DNA from: an uncultured Prevotella sp.
GTDB taxonomy: Bacteria; Bacteroidota; Bacteroidia; Bacteroidales; Bacteroidaceae
Direction: 5' to 3'
Assembly: GCA_900314995.1 (NCBI GenBank)
Contig: OMXK01000014.1
Location: 1-59,420, forward strand
Length of the DNA stretch: 59,420 bases
Shown here: positions 24,068 through 32,538 of the stretch, in pieces
Layout: the number at the start of each line of letters is the position of its first letter
Position numbering within the stretch: the stretch's first letter is position 1
The notes under the pieces: generated by a model
The model's input: the letters and a program-made list of their open reading frames with translations, nothing else
Told to the model about the DNA's origin: nothing
Database searches by the model: none
Translations under genes and position numbers: made by a program

Positions 24068-25162
24068 ATGAAACGTAAAACTTGCAATTTCCGAACGCTG
24101 GCAGTGATACTGGCAGTGTTCAGTAGCGTTGCCGCCATGGGGCAACAAGAGAAGAAAAAAGGACAACCAGAATGGTTGAATGATCTCAAGAGTCGTATCA
24201 CGCTCAATGGTTATGCCCAGGGAGGATGGTCTTATCAGAATCCCAACGAGAAGGCAACCAACGCCTACAACCTTAAACGCACGCTGCTATGGGCAAAAGC
24301 ACGCATCACCGACCGCTGGTCGTTCTTGTTCATGCACGATTTCTCCAGTGTTGTTCAGGAGTTTTACACCGATTACCGTATTTCCAATGACAATGCGCTG
24401 ACCGTCCGTCTGGGACAGTTCAAGCATGCCTATTCGATGGAGAATCCCCTCTCGCCGACACAGCTCGAACTGATCGATGTCTATTCTCAGGCCGTGCTCT
24501 ATCTGGCTGGCGAGGGTCCTGATCCGCTGAATGGCGTGAACTATGGTCGTGACATGGGTCTACAGGTATTCGGCGATCTGGCGAAGGGAGTCCTGCATTA
24601 TGAACTGGCGCTGATGAGCGGACAGGGAATCAACCGTAAAGACCAGAACAACCAGAAAGACTTTATCGCCAAGCTCGAGGTACGCCCGATGGACGGTCTG
24701 CGTCTCGTGGCCTCCGGCTATCTGGGCACGGGCTGTGCCGTAGGTACGGCTGCCTGGAATCCCGAAATCAAGGTTGGCGACAACTACAAGCGAAACCGTT
24801 ACAGTGTGGGTGCGGAGTACAAGACAGCTCCTTACTCGCCTGCCAAATATAAGGAAGCGCGTCCAGCCAGTGTGCGTGCCGAGTGGCTCGGTGGCAAGGA
24901 TGGCGACGTCAGCAGCCGTGGTGGTTATGCCACGTTCTGCATCCCTGTCTATGATGCCCTCGACGTTGTAGCCAGCGGTGAGACCTTCGACCGTAATACG
25001 AAGATGGATGGCTGGGATCAGACGAACCTCACGCTGGGTCTTCAGTATTGGTTCTACAAGAAGTGCCGTGTGCAGTTTCAGTACACCCGCTGTTTCTGCG
25101 GTGACAATATTTCCATAAACGATTATAATTGGCTCCAAGCCCAAGTTCAAGTAGCATTCTGA
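24068..25162 (+). CDS. Outer-membrane porin, phosphate-selective porin O/P type
   Basis: A 364-residue outer-membrane beta-barrel. The start at 24068 (MKRKTCNFRTLAVILAVFSS) gives a signal peptide ending near AAMGQ; the frame is open 14 codons further back through the promoter. Barrel strands are visible as alternating segments, e.g. SRITLNGYAQGGWSYQNPN, WSFLFMHDFSSVVQEFYTDY, LTVRLGQFKHAYSMENPLSP and LTLGLQYWFYKKCRVQFQYT, ending in QVAF with a terminal Phe. The GQFKHAYSMENPLSP and YGRDMGLQVFGD stretches are typical of porin O/P proteins. The symporter gene starts only 4 nt behind, so substrates may pass through this porin to the symporter. The substrate is unknown. Confidence 0.85.
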   Translation: MKRKTCNFRTLAVILAVFSSVAAMGQQEKKKGQPEWLNDLKSRITLNGYAQGGWSYQNPNEKATNAYNLKRTLLWAKARITDRWSFLFMHDFSSVVQEFYTDYRISNDNALTVRLGQFKHAYSMENPLSPTQLELIDVYSQAVLYLAGEGPDPLNGVNYGRDMGLQVFGDLAKGVLHYELALMSGQGINRKDQNNQKDFIAKLEVRPMDGLRLVASGYLGTGCAVGTAAWNPEIKVGDNYKRNRYSVGAEYKTAPYSPAKYKEARPASVRAEWLGGKDGDVSSRGGYATFCIPVYDALDVVASGETFDRNTKMDGWDQTNLTLGLQYWFYKKCRVQFQYTRCFCGDNISINDYNWLQAQVQVAF

Positions 25163-25166
25163 CAAT

Positions 25167-26687
25167 ATGATTATCAAGATAACCCTGACCATCATCTTCC
25201 TGGCCGTGATGATTGGCGTAGGTCTTTACACGCGTAAGCAGGCCAGCAGTGTCGATGGTTTCGTATTAGGCGGTCGTGCAGTGGGCCCGTGGCTCACGGC
25301 TTTCGCCTACGGCACCTCTTATTTCTCGGCTGTGGTCTTCGTGGGCTATGCCGGACAGTTTGGTTGGCGTTATGGCCTCTCTTCTGCCTGGATCGGTATC
25401 GGCAATGCCGTCATCGGCTCACTCCTGGCATGGATTATCCTGGGTCGGCGCACGAAGCTGATGACCCAGCATATCGAGTCGCGCACGATGCCTGATTTCT
25501 TCGGCACCCGTTTTGCCGATCAGGGCTTGCGCGTGGTAGCCTCCGTCATCGCCTTCGTGTTCCTGATTCCCTATACCGCAGGTGTCTATAGCGGCATCTC
25601 ACGTCTCTTCGAGATGGGCTTCAGCATCCCTTACGAGTATTGTGTGATTATCATGGCCATCCTGACGGCTGTCTACGTGATTCTCGGCGGCTACAAGGCC
25701 ACGGCGATGAACGACTTCATCCAGGGCATCATTATGCTCTTCGGTATCGTGGCGGTCATTTTGGCCGTGCTCAATGCACAGGGCGGATTCTCGGCAGCTG
25801 TTGAGAAGCTCGCAGTCATCCCGTCGGATGCTGATCCTACCGTCAATGGCGGCTTCGCCTCGTGGTTCGGACCTGATCCATGGGGACTGCTCGGAGTGGT
25901 CATTCTGACCTCGCTGGGTACGATGGGACTGCCCCAGATGGTGGGTAAGTTCTATTCGATCACCGACGAGAGTGCCATCAAACGCGGTACGGTCATTTCC
26001 ACCCTCTTCGCCTTTATCGTGGCTGGCGGCTGTTACTTCCTCGGTGGCTTCGGCCGTCTCTATGAGCCGGTGATCGGTGCCAACGGCAAGATCGCGTTCG
26101 ACTCCATCGTGCCTGCCATGCTCGTCACGCTGCCCGATGTGCTCATCGCCCTCGTGGTGCTGCTGGTGCTCTCGGCCTCGATGTCTACGCTGGCCTCGCT
26201 CGTGCTCACCTCGAGTTCCACGATGACGCTCGACCTTATCTACCGCGACAAGAAATCATTGCCCGGCGAGGTGGAGGACGGTGCCATCGACGATATCGTG
26301 GCCGAGAAGATCGAGCGTCGTAAGGTGGTGGTGATGCGCGTGCTCATCATGTTTTTCATCGCCATCTCCCTGCTGATTGCTCTGAATCCCCCGACATTCA
26401 TTGCCCAGCTCATGGGTATCTCCTGGGGAGCACTTGCCGGTGCCTTCCTCGCACCATTCATGCTCGGTCTCTACTGGCGTGGCGTTACTACGGCCTCTGT
26501 CTGGGCTTGCTTCATCTGGGGCGTGGGCCTGACGGTCATCAACATGCTCGCAGGCAACCCCATCAACCCCATCAACTGCGGTGCCATTGCGATGGTGGGC
26601 GGATTCCCAGTTGTATGGATTGTCAGTCTCCTGTCGAAGAAACTCCCTCAGCAGATCGTCGATTCCATTTTCCAATGTTACAAATAA
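25167..26687 (+). CDS. Sodium:solute symporter (SSS family)
   Basis: A 506-residue inner-membrane transporter with about 13 membrane segments that couples Na+ entry to uptake of a solute. The SSS signature is visible in GVGLYTRKQASSVDGFVLGG (first loop), YGTSYFSAVVFVGYAGQFGWRYG and IPYTAGVYSGISRLFEMGF, with the conserved GGYKATAMNDFIQGIIM and VLSASMSTLASLVLTSSS, where the Ser/Thr residues of TM8 bind Na+. The sequence does not tell whether it carries an amino acid, sugar acid or other solute. It is the second gene of the porin operon and ends at a strong terminator. Confidence 0.88.
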   Translation: MIIKITLTIIFLAVMIGVGLYTRKQASSVDGFVLGGRAVGPWLTAFAYGTSYFSAVVFVGYAGQFGWRYGLSSAWIGIGNAVIGSLLAWIILGRRTKLMTQHIESRTMPDFFGTRFADQGLRVVASVIAFVFLIPYTAGVYSGISRLFEMGFSIPYEYCVIIMAILTAVYVILGGYKATAMNDFIQGIIMLFGIVAVILAVLNAQGGFSAAVEKLAVIPSDADPTVNGGFASWFGPDPWGLLGVVILTSLGTMGLPQMVGKFYSITDESAIKRGTVISTLFAFIVAGGCYFLGGFGRLYEPVIGANGKIAFDSIVPAMLVTLPDVLIALVVLLVLSASMSTLASLVLTSSSTMTLDLIYRDKKSLPGEVEDGAIDDIVAEKIERRKVVVMRVLIMFFIAISLLIALNPPTFIAQLMGISWGALAGAFLAPFMLGLYWRGVTTASVWACFIWGVGLTVINMLAGNPINPINCGAIAMVGGFPVVWIVSLLSKKLPQQIVDSIFQCYK

Positions 26688-26691
26688 TCTT

Positions 26692-26726
26692 AAAATCCCC
26701 GAACTCCTTGCAAGTTTGGGGATTTT
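26692..26726 (+). terminator. Rho-independent terminator of the porin-symporter operon
   Basis: Arms AAAATCCCC and GGGGATTTT enclose a 17-nt region with a further AACT/AGTT pairing, followed by a T. The promoter of the TlpA-like gene begins 5 nt downstream. Confidence 0.8.
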
Positions 26727-26730
26727 TGTA

Positions 26731-26738
26731 TACCTTTG
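26731..26738 (+). promoter_or_regulatory. -7 promoter element of the TlpA-like gene
   Basis: TACCTTTG followed by CAGCC, immediately behind the terminator and 25 nt before the start codon. Confidence 0.6.
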
Positions 26739-26763
26739 CAGCCGACAATAGATTAGACAGATT

Positions 26764-27300
26764 ATGAAGAAGACTTTTTTGACCCTTACGCTGTTGACGG
26801 TGACCATCTCTCTGTTGGCATCTTGCGGACAACGCGTGAAGACGAGTGAGACTGTCGCAGAGACGGCTCAGGTAGAAGAGACAACAGCCGATATGGCGCC
26901 CGATTTTGAGCTGCCCGACTTGCAGGGCAACAAGCTGGCACTGTCGTCGCTGCGTGGCAAGTATGTCATCATCGACTTCTGGGGATCGTGGTGCCCCTGG
27001 TGTATCAAGGGCTTCCCCGGCCTGAAAGCGTCGTATGCGAAGTATAAGGAAAAGCTGGAGATTCTGGGAGTTGACTGCCGCGACACTGAGGAGAAGTGGA
27101 AGGCAGCCGTCGAGGAGTATGCCCTGCCCTGGCTGCAGGTGCGCTGCGCCGACGAGGAACTGCAGGCGCTGGCCATGAAGTACAGCCTGGAGGCATTCCC
27201 CACGAAGGTGGTGGTCGATCCCGAGGGCAAACTGGTGAAAGTCGTCGTTGGCGAGGATCCTAATTTCTATCCCTATCTCGACGAACTTCTAGGCAAATAG
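26764..27300 (+). CDS. TlpA-like thioredoxin-fold lipoprotein
   Basis: A 178-residue envelope lipoprotein: signal MKKTFLTLTLLTVTISLLASC with Cys 21, a Thr/Glu-rich tether, then an AhpC/TSA-thioredoxin domain. MAPDFELPDLQGNKLALSSL leads to YVIIDFWGSWCPWCIKGFPG, whose CPWC is the redox-active pair, and the cis-Pro segment is LEAFPTKVVVDPEG. Relatives reduce or make disulphides in the periplasm or serve cytochrome maturation. It stands alone between a terminator in front and the promoter of the P-type ATPase gene behind, so no partner is suggested by context. Confidence 0.88.
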   Translation: MKKTFLTLTLLTVTISLLASCGQRVKTSETVAETAQVEETTADMAPDFELPDLQGNKLALSSLRGKYVIIDFWGSWCPWCIKGFPGLKASYAKYKEKLEILGVDCRDTEEKWKAAVEEYALPWLQVRCADEELQALAMKYSLEAFPTKVVVDPEGKLVKVVVGEDPNFYPYLDELLGK

Positions 27301-27333
27301 GCTCTTTGCAACCGAGTTGCAGAAAATGTGCCG

Positions 27334-27341
27334 TACCTTTG
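27334..27341 (+). promoter_or_regulatory. -7 promoter element of the P-type ATPase gene
   Basis: TACCTTTG followed by CAGCG, 29 nt upstream of the ATG at 27371; matches TAnnTTTG. Confidence 0.6.
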
Positions 27342-27370
27342 CAGCGTGAAATTAAAAAAACTGCAAAGAT

Positions 27371-29398
27371 ATGGCACATTTACATTGCGACAGTTGCTCA
27401 CATGAGCACGAGGCTCATGAGCATCATCACGAGCACGAACATCATCACGAAGAGCATTCGCTGAAACAGCAGCTCTGGCTGATCGGTATCACGGTTGTCT
27501 TACTAGTCATCGCCGTCCTCATCGAGAAATCTCTGGCGCTGACCACCTGGCAACTGCTGCTTGTCTATCTTGTACCTTATCTGGTCATCGGCCACGACAC
27601 GCTGAAGGAGGCTGCGGAGGGAATCGCCCACGGCGATGCCTTCAATGAGCACTTCCTGATGTCGATTGCCACCATCGGTGCCCTCTGCATCGGCTTCCTC
27701 CCAGGGGCAGAGGCCGAGTTCCCCGAGGCCGTCTTCGTGATGCTCTTCTTCCAGATAGGCGAACTCTTCGAGGGCTATGCCGAGGGGAAGAGCCGCGAGA
27801 GCATTACCCACCTGATGGACATCCGCCCCGACGTGGCCAATGTGGAGCGCGATGGTCAGTTGCATACTGTCAGTCCCGATGCGGTGAGGGTAGGCGAGAC
27901 CATCGTCATCCGCCCGGGTGAGAAGGTGCCGCTCGACGGCGTGATCATCGAAGGCACCAGCGCCCTGAACACCGTTGCCCTGACGGGCGAGTCCTTGCCC
28001 CGCGATATTACCATCGGCGATGAGGTCATCTCCGGCTGCGTCAATATCTCGGGTGTCGTCAAGGTACGCACCACGAAGGCCTTCGGCGAGAGTACAGTGT
28101 CCAAGATTATCAGCTTGGTGGAGAACGCCGGCGAGCATAAGTCGCAGAGCGAGACCTTCATCACCCGCTTTGCTCGTGTCTATACCCCCATCGTGGTGTT
28201 CTTGGCCATCGCCCTCGCCATCATCCCTACGCTGTTGGGCGGTAGTTTTGCTACATGGCTCTATCGTGCGTTGATGTTCTTGGTAGTCTCCTGCCCCTGC
28301 GCCCTCGTCATCAGCGTGCCGCTGTCGTTCTTCGGCGGCATCGGCGGTGCCTCGCGAAAGGGTATCCTCGTGAAGGGCGCCAACTATATGGATGTGCTGG
28401 CAAAGGTTCATACCGTCGTCTTCGACAAGACGGGCACCCTCACCCATGGCCAGTTTGCAGTAACCGCCGTACATCCCGATCTGATTGACGAACGCGAGCT
28501 CCTGCACCTCGCCGCCCATGTGGAGCACTTTTCCACGCACCCCATCGGCGCAGCCCTGCGCAATGCCTTCCCCGATGAGGCTACCGACGGCTGTCAGGTT
28601 TCCGATGTCGAGGAGATACCCGGTCATGGCATCCGTGCAAAGGTAAAAATGTTCAATGATCCGCTCGCCCAAAGGCCGCTTGCTACCAACGGGACGCAAG
28701 AATATTCAATGGTCAATGGTCAATGTTCAATGGTCAATGTTGGAAACACGAAGATGATGGATGCCGTGGGTGCCAAGTGGCACGACTGTCATCATGTGGG
28801 CACGATTATACATGTGGCGATCAACGGCACGTATGCCGGCCATATCGTCATCAACGACAAGGTGAAGGACGACAGCGCCGCGGCAATCGCCAGTCTCCGG
28901 CAACTAGGTGTCGCCAAGACCGTGATGCTCACGGGCGATCGTCAGGAGGTGGCAGAAAATGTGGCGCAGGCGCTCAACCTCTCAGAATACCATGCCGAAC
29001 TGCTGCCCGCCGATAAGGTCACCCATGTGGAGCGCCTGCTGCAGGAAAAGCCCGCCGACGGTTACCTCGCCTTTGTGGGCGACGGTATCAACGATGCCCC
29101 TGTGCTTGCCCGCGCCGATGTAGGTATCGCCATGGGCGGTCTAGGCTCCGATGCCGCCATCGAGGCCGCCGACGTGGTACTGATGGACGATAAACCCTCG
29201 AAGATAGCCCTTGCCATCGGCATTGCCCGCCGCACGCTGGCCATCGCCCGCCAGAATGTATGGTTCGCCATCGGTGTCAAGGTAGCCGTCCTCATCCTCG
29301 CCGCCCTGGGCATCGCCACGATGTGGCTAGCCGTCTTCGCCGACGTAGGCGTCACCGTCCTCGCCGTCCTCAATGCCATGCGCACCCTTCGCGCCTAG
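27371..29398 (+). CDS. Heavy-metal P1B-type ATPase (Zn/Cd/Pb exporter type)
   Basis: A 675-residue inner-membrane pump that expels Zn2+, Cd2+ or Pb2+ using ATP. It has no ferredoxin-like metal-binding domain; instead the N-terminus is a His-rich tail (MAHLHCDSCSHEHEAHEHHH and onward). Then come membrane helices, the actuator motif ALTGESLP, the metal-site SCPCALVIS in TM6, the phosphorylated Asp in VVFDKTGTLTHGQF near residue 353, the HP motif FSTHPIGAAL, and GDGINDAPVLARADVGIAMG. In the nucleotide-binding domain about 30 extra residues (about 427-456, KMFNDPLAQRPLATNGTQEY and onward) interrupt the usual IRAKV...VGNTKMMD join; their DNA holds a 27-nt element and a 7-nt tandem repeat. The frame is intact. 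Confidence 0.92.
   Translation: MAHLHCDSCSHEHEAHEHHHEHEHHHEEHSLKQQLWLIGITVVLLVIAVLIEKSLALTTWQLLLVYLVPYLVIGHDTLKEAAEGIAHGDAFNEHFLMSIATIGALCIGFLPGAEAEFPEAVFVMLFFQIGELFEGYAEGKSRESITHLMDIRPDVANVERDGQLHTVSPDAVRVGETIVIRPGEKVPLDGVIIEGTSALNTVALTGESLPRDITIGDEVISGCVNISGVVKVRTTKAFGESTVSKIISLVENAGEHKSQSETFITRFARVYTPIVVFLAIALAIIPTLLGGSFATWLYRALMFLVVSCPCALVISVPLSFFGGIGGASRKGILVKGANYMDVLAKVHTVVFDKTGTLTHGQFAVTAVHPDLIDERELLHLAAHVEHFSTHPIGAALRNAFPDEATDGCQVSDVEEIPGHGIRAKVKMFNDPLAQRPLATNGTQEYSMVNGQCSMVNVGNTKMMDAVGAKWHDCHHVGTIIHVAINGTYAGHIVINDKVKDDSAAAIASLRQLGVAKTVMLTGDRQEVAENVAQALNLSEYHAELLPADKVTHVERLLQEKPADGYLAFVGDGINDAPVLARADVGIAMGGLGSDAAIEAADVVLMDDKPSKIALAIGIARRTLAIARQNVWFAIGVKVAVLILAALGIATMWLAVFADVGVTVLAVLNAMRTLRA
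28651..28740. repeat. Composite repeat insertion inside the P-type ATPase gene
   Basis: It begins with GTTCAATG (28651-28658), contains the 27-nt element 28674-28700 shared with the methyltransferase gene, and ends in five tandem 7-nt units (TCAATGG/TCAATGT, 28706-28740). It is translated in frame and accounts for most of the extra residues in the nucleotide-binding domain. Confidence 0.7.
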
Positions 29399-29414
29399 TC
29401 AGCCCAGTGTAAGG

Positions 29415-30569
29415 CTAGTAGGCGTGATCGGTTTGGATCTCTTCCTTGGTGAGTTTCTTCTTGTCGATGGCGCGCCAGGCGTAGATGATGTAGGCGAGCA
29501 CGAAGGGCACAAGCAGGGATACCCAGAACATCGTGTTGAGCGTGAACTCGCTGGAGCAGGAGTTCTCCAAGGTGAGCGATGACTGGAGATCGGCTGTTGA
29601 AGGGTAGTAGGCGGTGTGGTTCCAGGCGCAGCTGAGGAGCAGTGCGAGGACGGTGAGTACTGTGCCGATGCCTGCAGGCCAGATGCCGCCGATGTATCCC
29701 TTCGAGAAGATGGTCTTGCCGATGCCGTAGAGCACGAGCACCACGCCGATGAGCAGTACCACGAGCAGGTACCACATGTCGATGAAGTTCGTCAGGTACT
29801 TATAGGGCTCCATGTAGATACGGCCTGCGTCGTTGTAGGCGAAGCCGTCCTTCAGGAGCACATGGACGAGGTAGGCCACAAAGAGCACCAGGAATGGTAC
29901 GGCAGCACCGATGAGACGCCCTGGCACGCGACTGCGGATATCCTTATCGTCCACATTGTTCATGACGTAGAGGATGCCCAGCACGCGGGCGAGGAACACC
30001 ACGGCGAAGCCGAGTACGAGCACCCAAGGATTAAGCAGGGCATCGAGACCGTGAGAGGCGTTGGCCCAGCGCGATATGATCGGGGTGATGGCCTCGGGAT
30101 CGATGAGGTTGTTCTTCTCGACGATGAAGTTGCTGCCCTCGAAGAAGGTGGCTACGGCGCCGCCCAGCAGCAGCGGTCCTACGATGCCGTTGAGCGTGAG
30201 GAAGAACTGGAAGGTGCGCGGCCCGAGAATGTTGCCGATCTTGTTCTGGAACTCATAACTGACGGCCTGGAGCACAAAGGTGAAGAGGATGATCATCCAG
30301 AGCCAGTAGGCTCCGCCGAAGCTGGTGGAGTAGAAGAGCGGGAACGAGGCGAAGAAGGCGCCTCCGAAAGTGACGAGGGTGGTGAAGGTGAACTCCCACT
30401 TACGGCCTGTAGAGTTGTAGACGAGGCGGCGGCCTTCGTCAGTCTGTCCCAGCGAACGGGCTACGGAGTTGGCGCCCTGCACGAAGAGCAGGAATACCAG
30501 GAGTGCGCCAAGCAGTGATACGATGAAACACCAGTAGTGTTGTAAAAATTCGTATGTCATAGTTGTCAT
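29415..30569 (-). CDS. cydB: Cytochrome bd quinol oxidase subunit II
   Basis: A 384-residue inner-membrane subunit of the bd-type terminal oxidase, which reduces O2 with electrons from quinol and supports growth at very low oxygen. It shows about nine hydrophobic segments starting with FLQHYWCFIVSLLGALLVFL; the family's GANSVARSLGQTDEGRRLVYN loop is followed by WEFTFTTLVTFGGAFFASFPLFYST. The start is 30569 (MTTMTYEF); ATG 30560 is an alternative. It lies 3 nt behind cydA. A bd oxidase in a Bacteroidales genome fits the nano-aerobic respiration described for Bacteroides. Confidence 0.93.
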   Translation of the reverse strand: MTTMTYEFLQHYWCFIVSLLGALLVFLLFVQGANSVARSLGQTDEGRRLVYNSTGRKWEFTFTTLVTFGGAFFASFPLFYSTSFGGAYWLWMIILFTFVLQAVSYEFQNKIGNILGPRTFQFFLTLNGIVGPLLLGGAVATFFEGSNFIVEKNNLIDPEAITPIISRWANASHGLDALLNPWVLVLGFAVVFLARVLGILYVMNNVDDKDIRSRVPGRLIGAAVPFLVLFVAYLVHVLLKDGFAYNDAGRIYMEPYKYLTNFIDMWYLLVVLLIGVVLVLYGIGKTIFSKGYIGGIWPAGIGTVLTVLALLLSCAWNHTAYYPSTADLQSSLTLENSCSSEFTLNTMFWVSLLVPFVLAYIIYAWRAIDKKKLTKEEIQTDHAY

Positions 30570-30572
30570 GTT

Positions 30573-32168
30573 TTAGTGTGAATACTCGGGACCCTTCTTG
30601 ATTTGCTTGAGCAGGATATTGATCTCGACAGCGAGCATCGTAGTGAAGAGGATCAGGAAGAGAAAGAACGTGATGATGACGCTCGACGACTGGAGGTCGC
30701 TGACGGCAGCCCACGTGGGTAGCATGTCCTGAATGGTCCAGGGCTGACGACCGAACTCTGCCACGAGCCAGCCGCTCTCAGAGGCGATGTAGGCCACGGG
30801 AATGAGGGCGATGGCGAGCCAGTAGTGCCAAGAAGGCAGGGCGGTGATGTCGCGCTTGGCAAAGAGGAACTTGGGCCAGCGATAGGCCACTGCCAGTATC
30901 ACGGCAAAGAAGAGGATGAACAGGCAGCCTGCGCCCACCATGATGCGGAAGGCCCAGAAATTGATGGGGATATATGGCACGATGTCGTTCTTGTCCTTGA
31001 TGTAGCCATAGCCGAAATACGGCATGTTCTCCTTGAGGACGCTCAGATGCTGGGCAGCAATCGTGCCGTCGTCGCTGGAGTTGAACTTCGCCTGGCGATA
31101 GGCTGCCAAGGCCGCGATGGCTTTCTTGCCGCGCTCGATCTTCTCGTCGATGGGCAGTTCTACCTTGCCGTCGGGGGTGGTATAGCCGTTGAGGATGTCG
31201 TTGATACCAGGCACATAGCCGTGAGGATCGTTGGTGGCCATGAGCGAGAGGGCGTAAGGCATCTCAATCTTCAGGGACGGTTCCTGCTCGTTGGCATAGT
31301 CGGGTTGCTTGAAGGGGTTTACCCAGGCCACAGCGGTAAGTCCCTGATCCGTGCCGCCGTTGTAGAGGGCCTCCATCGCGGCGAGCTTCATGGGCTGCAC
31401 GGCGGCCACGTCCATACCCGACTTATGACCTGTGGCGGCAGCGAGCAGCGAGGCCACGAGACCTACGGCAGCACCGATCTTCAGACTCTCGACGGCCAGC
31501 TTCGTCTCGCGCTTCTTCAGCAGATACCAGCAGCAGACACCCACGCAGAAGACGGCACCAATGATCCAGGCGGAGGTGACGGTGTGGCAGAACTTCGAGA
31601 CGGCGAAGGGGGAGAGAGCCACCTCGAAGAACGACACCATCTCGTTGCGCATGGTGTCGGGATTGAACTCGCAACCCACGGGATACTGCATCCAGGCATT
31701 GGCCACGAGGATCCACCAGGCGGAGATGGTCGCCCCAAGACCCGTGAGCCACGTGGAGGCGAGGTGGAAGCCTGGCGATACCTTCTTCCAGCCGAAATAC
31801 ATCACGGCCACAAAGGTCGACTCCATGAAGAAGGCCACGATACCCTCTACCGCCAGCGGGGCGCCGAAGATGTCGCCCACGAACCAGGAGTAGTTACTCC
31901 AGTTGGTACCGAACTCAAACTCGAGGATGATGCCTGTGGCAACACCCATGGCGAAGTTGATGCCGAAGAGCTTCTGCCAGAACATGGCCGCATCGCGCCA
32001 GAAGGCGTCCTTCGTGCGGTAATACTGTGTTTCTACGATTCCCATGATGACTGCCAGCCCCAGCGTGAGCGGGACGAAGAGCCAATGGTAGATTGCCGTG
32101 AGGGCAAACTGCGCTCGCGACCAGTCGATGGTCCCGGCATCAATGGATAAAATCAGATTGTTGAGCAT
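30573..32168 (-). CDS. cydA: Cytochrome bd quinol oxidase subunit I
   Basis: A 531-residue inner-membrane subunit carrying the three hemes and the quinol site. Key parts are SRAQFALTAIYHWLFVPLTL (an axial His), LFGINFAMGVATGIILEFEFGTNWSNYS, SPFAVSKFCHTVTSAW (the heme b558 His) and the Q-loop with GHKSGMDVAAVQPMKLAAMEALY, whose Lys and Glu are the quinol-site residues of the E. coli enzyme. The C-terminal half ends in a basic tail (LLKQIKKGPEYSH). Its length is close to that of E. coli CydA with a short Q-loop. It lies between the DUF4492 gene and cydB in one operon. Confidence 0.95.
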   Translation of the reverse strand: MLNNLILSIDAGTIDWSRAQFALTAIYHWLFVPLTLGLAVIMGIVETQYYRTKDAFWRDAAMFWQKLFGINFAMGVATGIILEFEFGTNWSNYSWFVGDIFGAPLAVEGIVAFFMESTFVAVMYFGWKKVSPGFHLASTWLTGLGATISAWWILVANAWMQYPVGCEFNPDTMRNEMVSFFEVALSPFAVSKFCHTVTSAWIIGAVFCVGVCCWYLLKKRETKLAVESLKIGAAVGLVASLLAAATGHKSGMDVAAVQPMKLAAMEALYNGGTDQGLTAVAWVNPFKQPDYANEQEPSLKIEMPYALSLMATNDPHGYVPGINDILNGYTTPDGKVELPIDEKIERGKKAIAALAAYRQAKFNSSDDGTIAAQHLSVLKENMPYFGYGYIKDKNDIVPYIPINFWAFRIMVGAGCLFILFFAVILAVAYRWPKFLFAKRDITALPSWHYWLAIALIPVAYIASESGWLVAEFGRQPWTIQDMLPTWAAVSDLQSSSVIITFFLFLILFTTMLAVEINILLKQIKKGPEYSH

Positions 32169-32199
32169 AGTATATTTTGTTTAATGTTCGTTGTCAGGG

Positions 32200-32418
32200 T
32201 CATTTGGCACGGTCCACCAGTTCGTTGGCCACGTAGCCAGATTCGTCGCCTTGGGCATTCTGCTTCAGGAAGTTGGGAAAGAAGAAAACCTTTAGGATTG
32301 CAAAAATAATGAACAGCTTGATGAGGATGATGGCCCACAGCGTCTTGCCGAGGCGCATGGAGCGGAAACCGTCATAGTAGAGGTCGAAAACCTGATGGAG
32401 AAAACCGTTCTTGTTCAT
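32200..32418 (-). CDS. DUF4492 small membrane protein of the cytochrome bd operon
   Basis: A 72-residue protein, MNKNGFLHQVFDLYYDGFRS followed by a membrane segment (LWAIILIKLFIIFAILKVFF) and a polar tail. This is the DUF4492 family, which is regularly placed directly in front of cydA in Bacteroidetes and may be a small structural or assembly subunit like CydX elsewhere; that role is inference. The chosen ATG at 32418 follows its promoter by 20 nt; two more in-frame codons upstream are possible. The cydA start is 31 nt downstream. Confidence 0.8.
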   Translation of the reverse strand: MNKNGFLHQVFDLYYDGFRSMRLGKTLWAIILIKLFIIFAILKVFFFPNFLKQNAQGDESGYVANELVDRAK

Positions 32419-32438
32419 AGGCAATCATTAAATCGTGG

Positions 32439-32446
32439 CAAATATA
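32439..32446 (-). promoter_or_regulatory. -7 promoter element of the cyd operon
   Basis: Minus strand TATATTTG followed by CCACG, 20 nt upstream of the DUF4492 start; divergent from the efflux operon promoter. Confidence 0.6.
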
Positions 32447-32509
32447 CAAACTTATTTTAAAAGTTCCAAATGTTTTTATATATTTCTTTGTGTTTTCAAA
32501 GAAAAAGGT

Positions 32510-32517
32510 TACCTTTG
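32510..32517 (+). promoter_or_regulatory. Promoter of the efflux operon
   Basis: TACCTTTG with an upstream TTTG at 32487-32490 and a 19-nt spacer, a full match to the Bacteroidetes consensus. Confidence 0.75.
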
Positions 32518-32538
32518 CAGCGTTTTTTAAAAAAGTAT

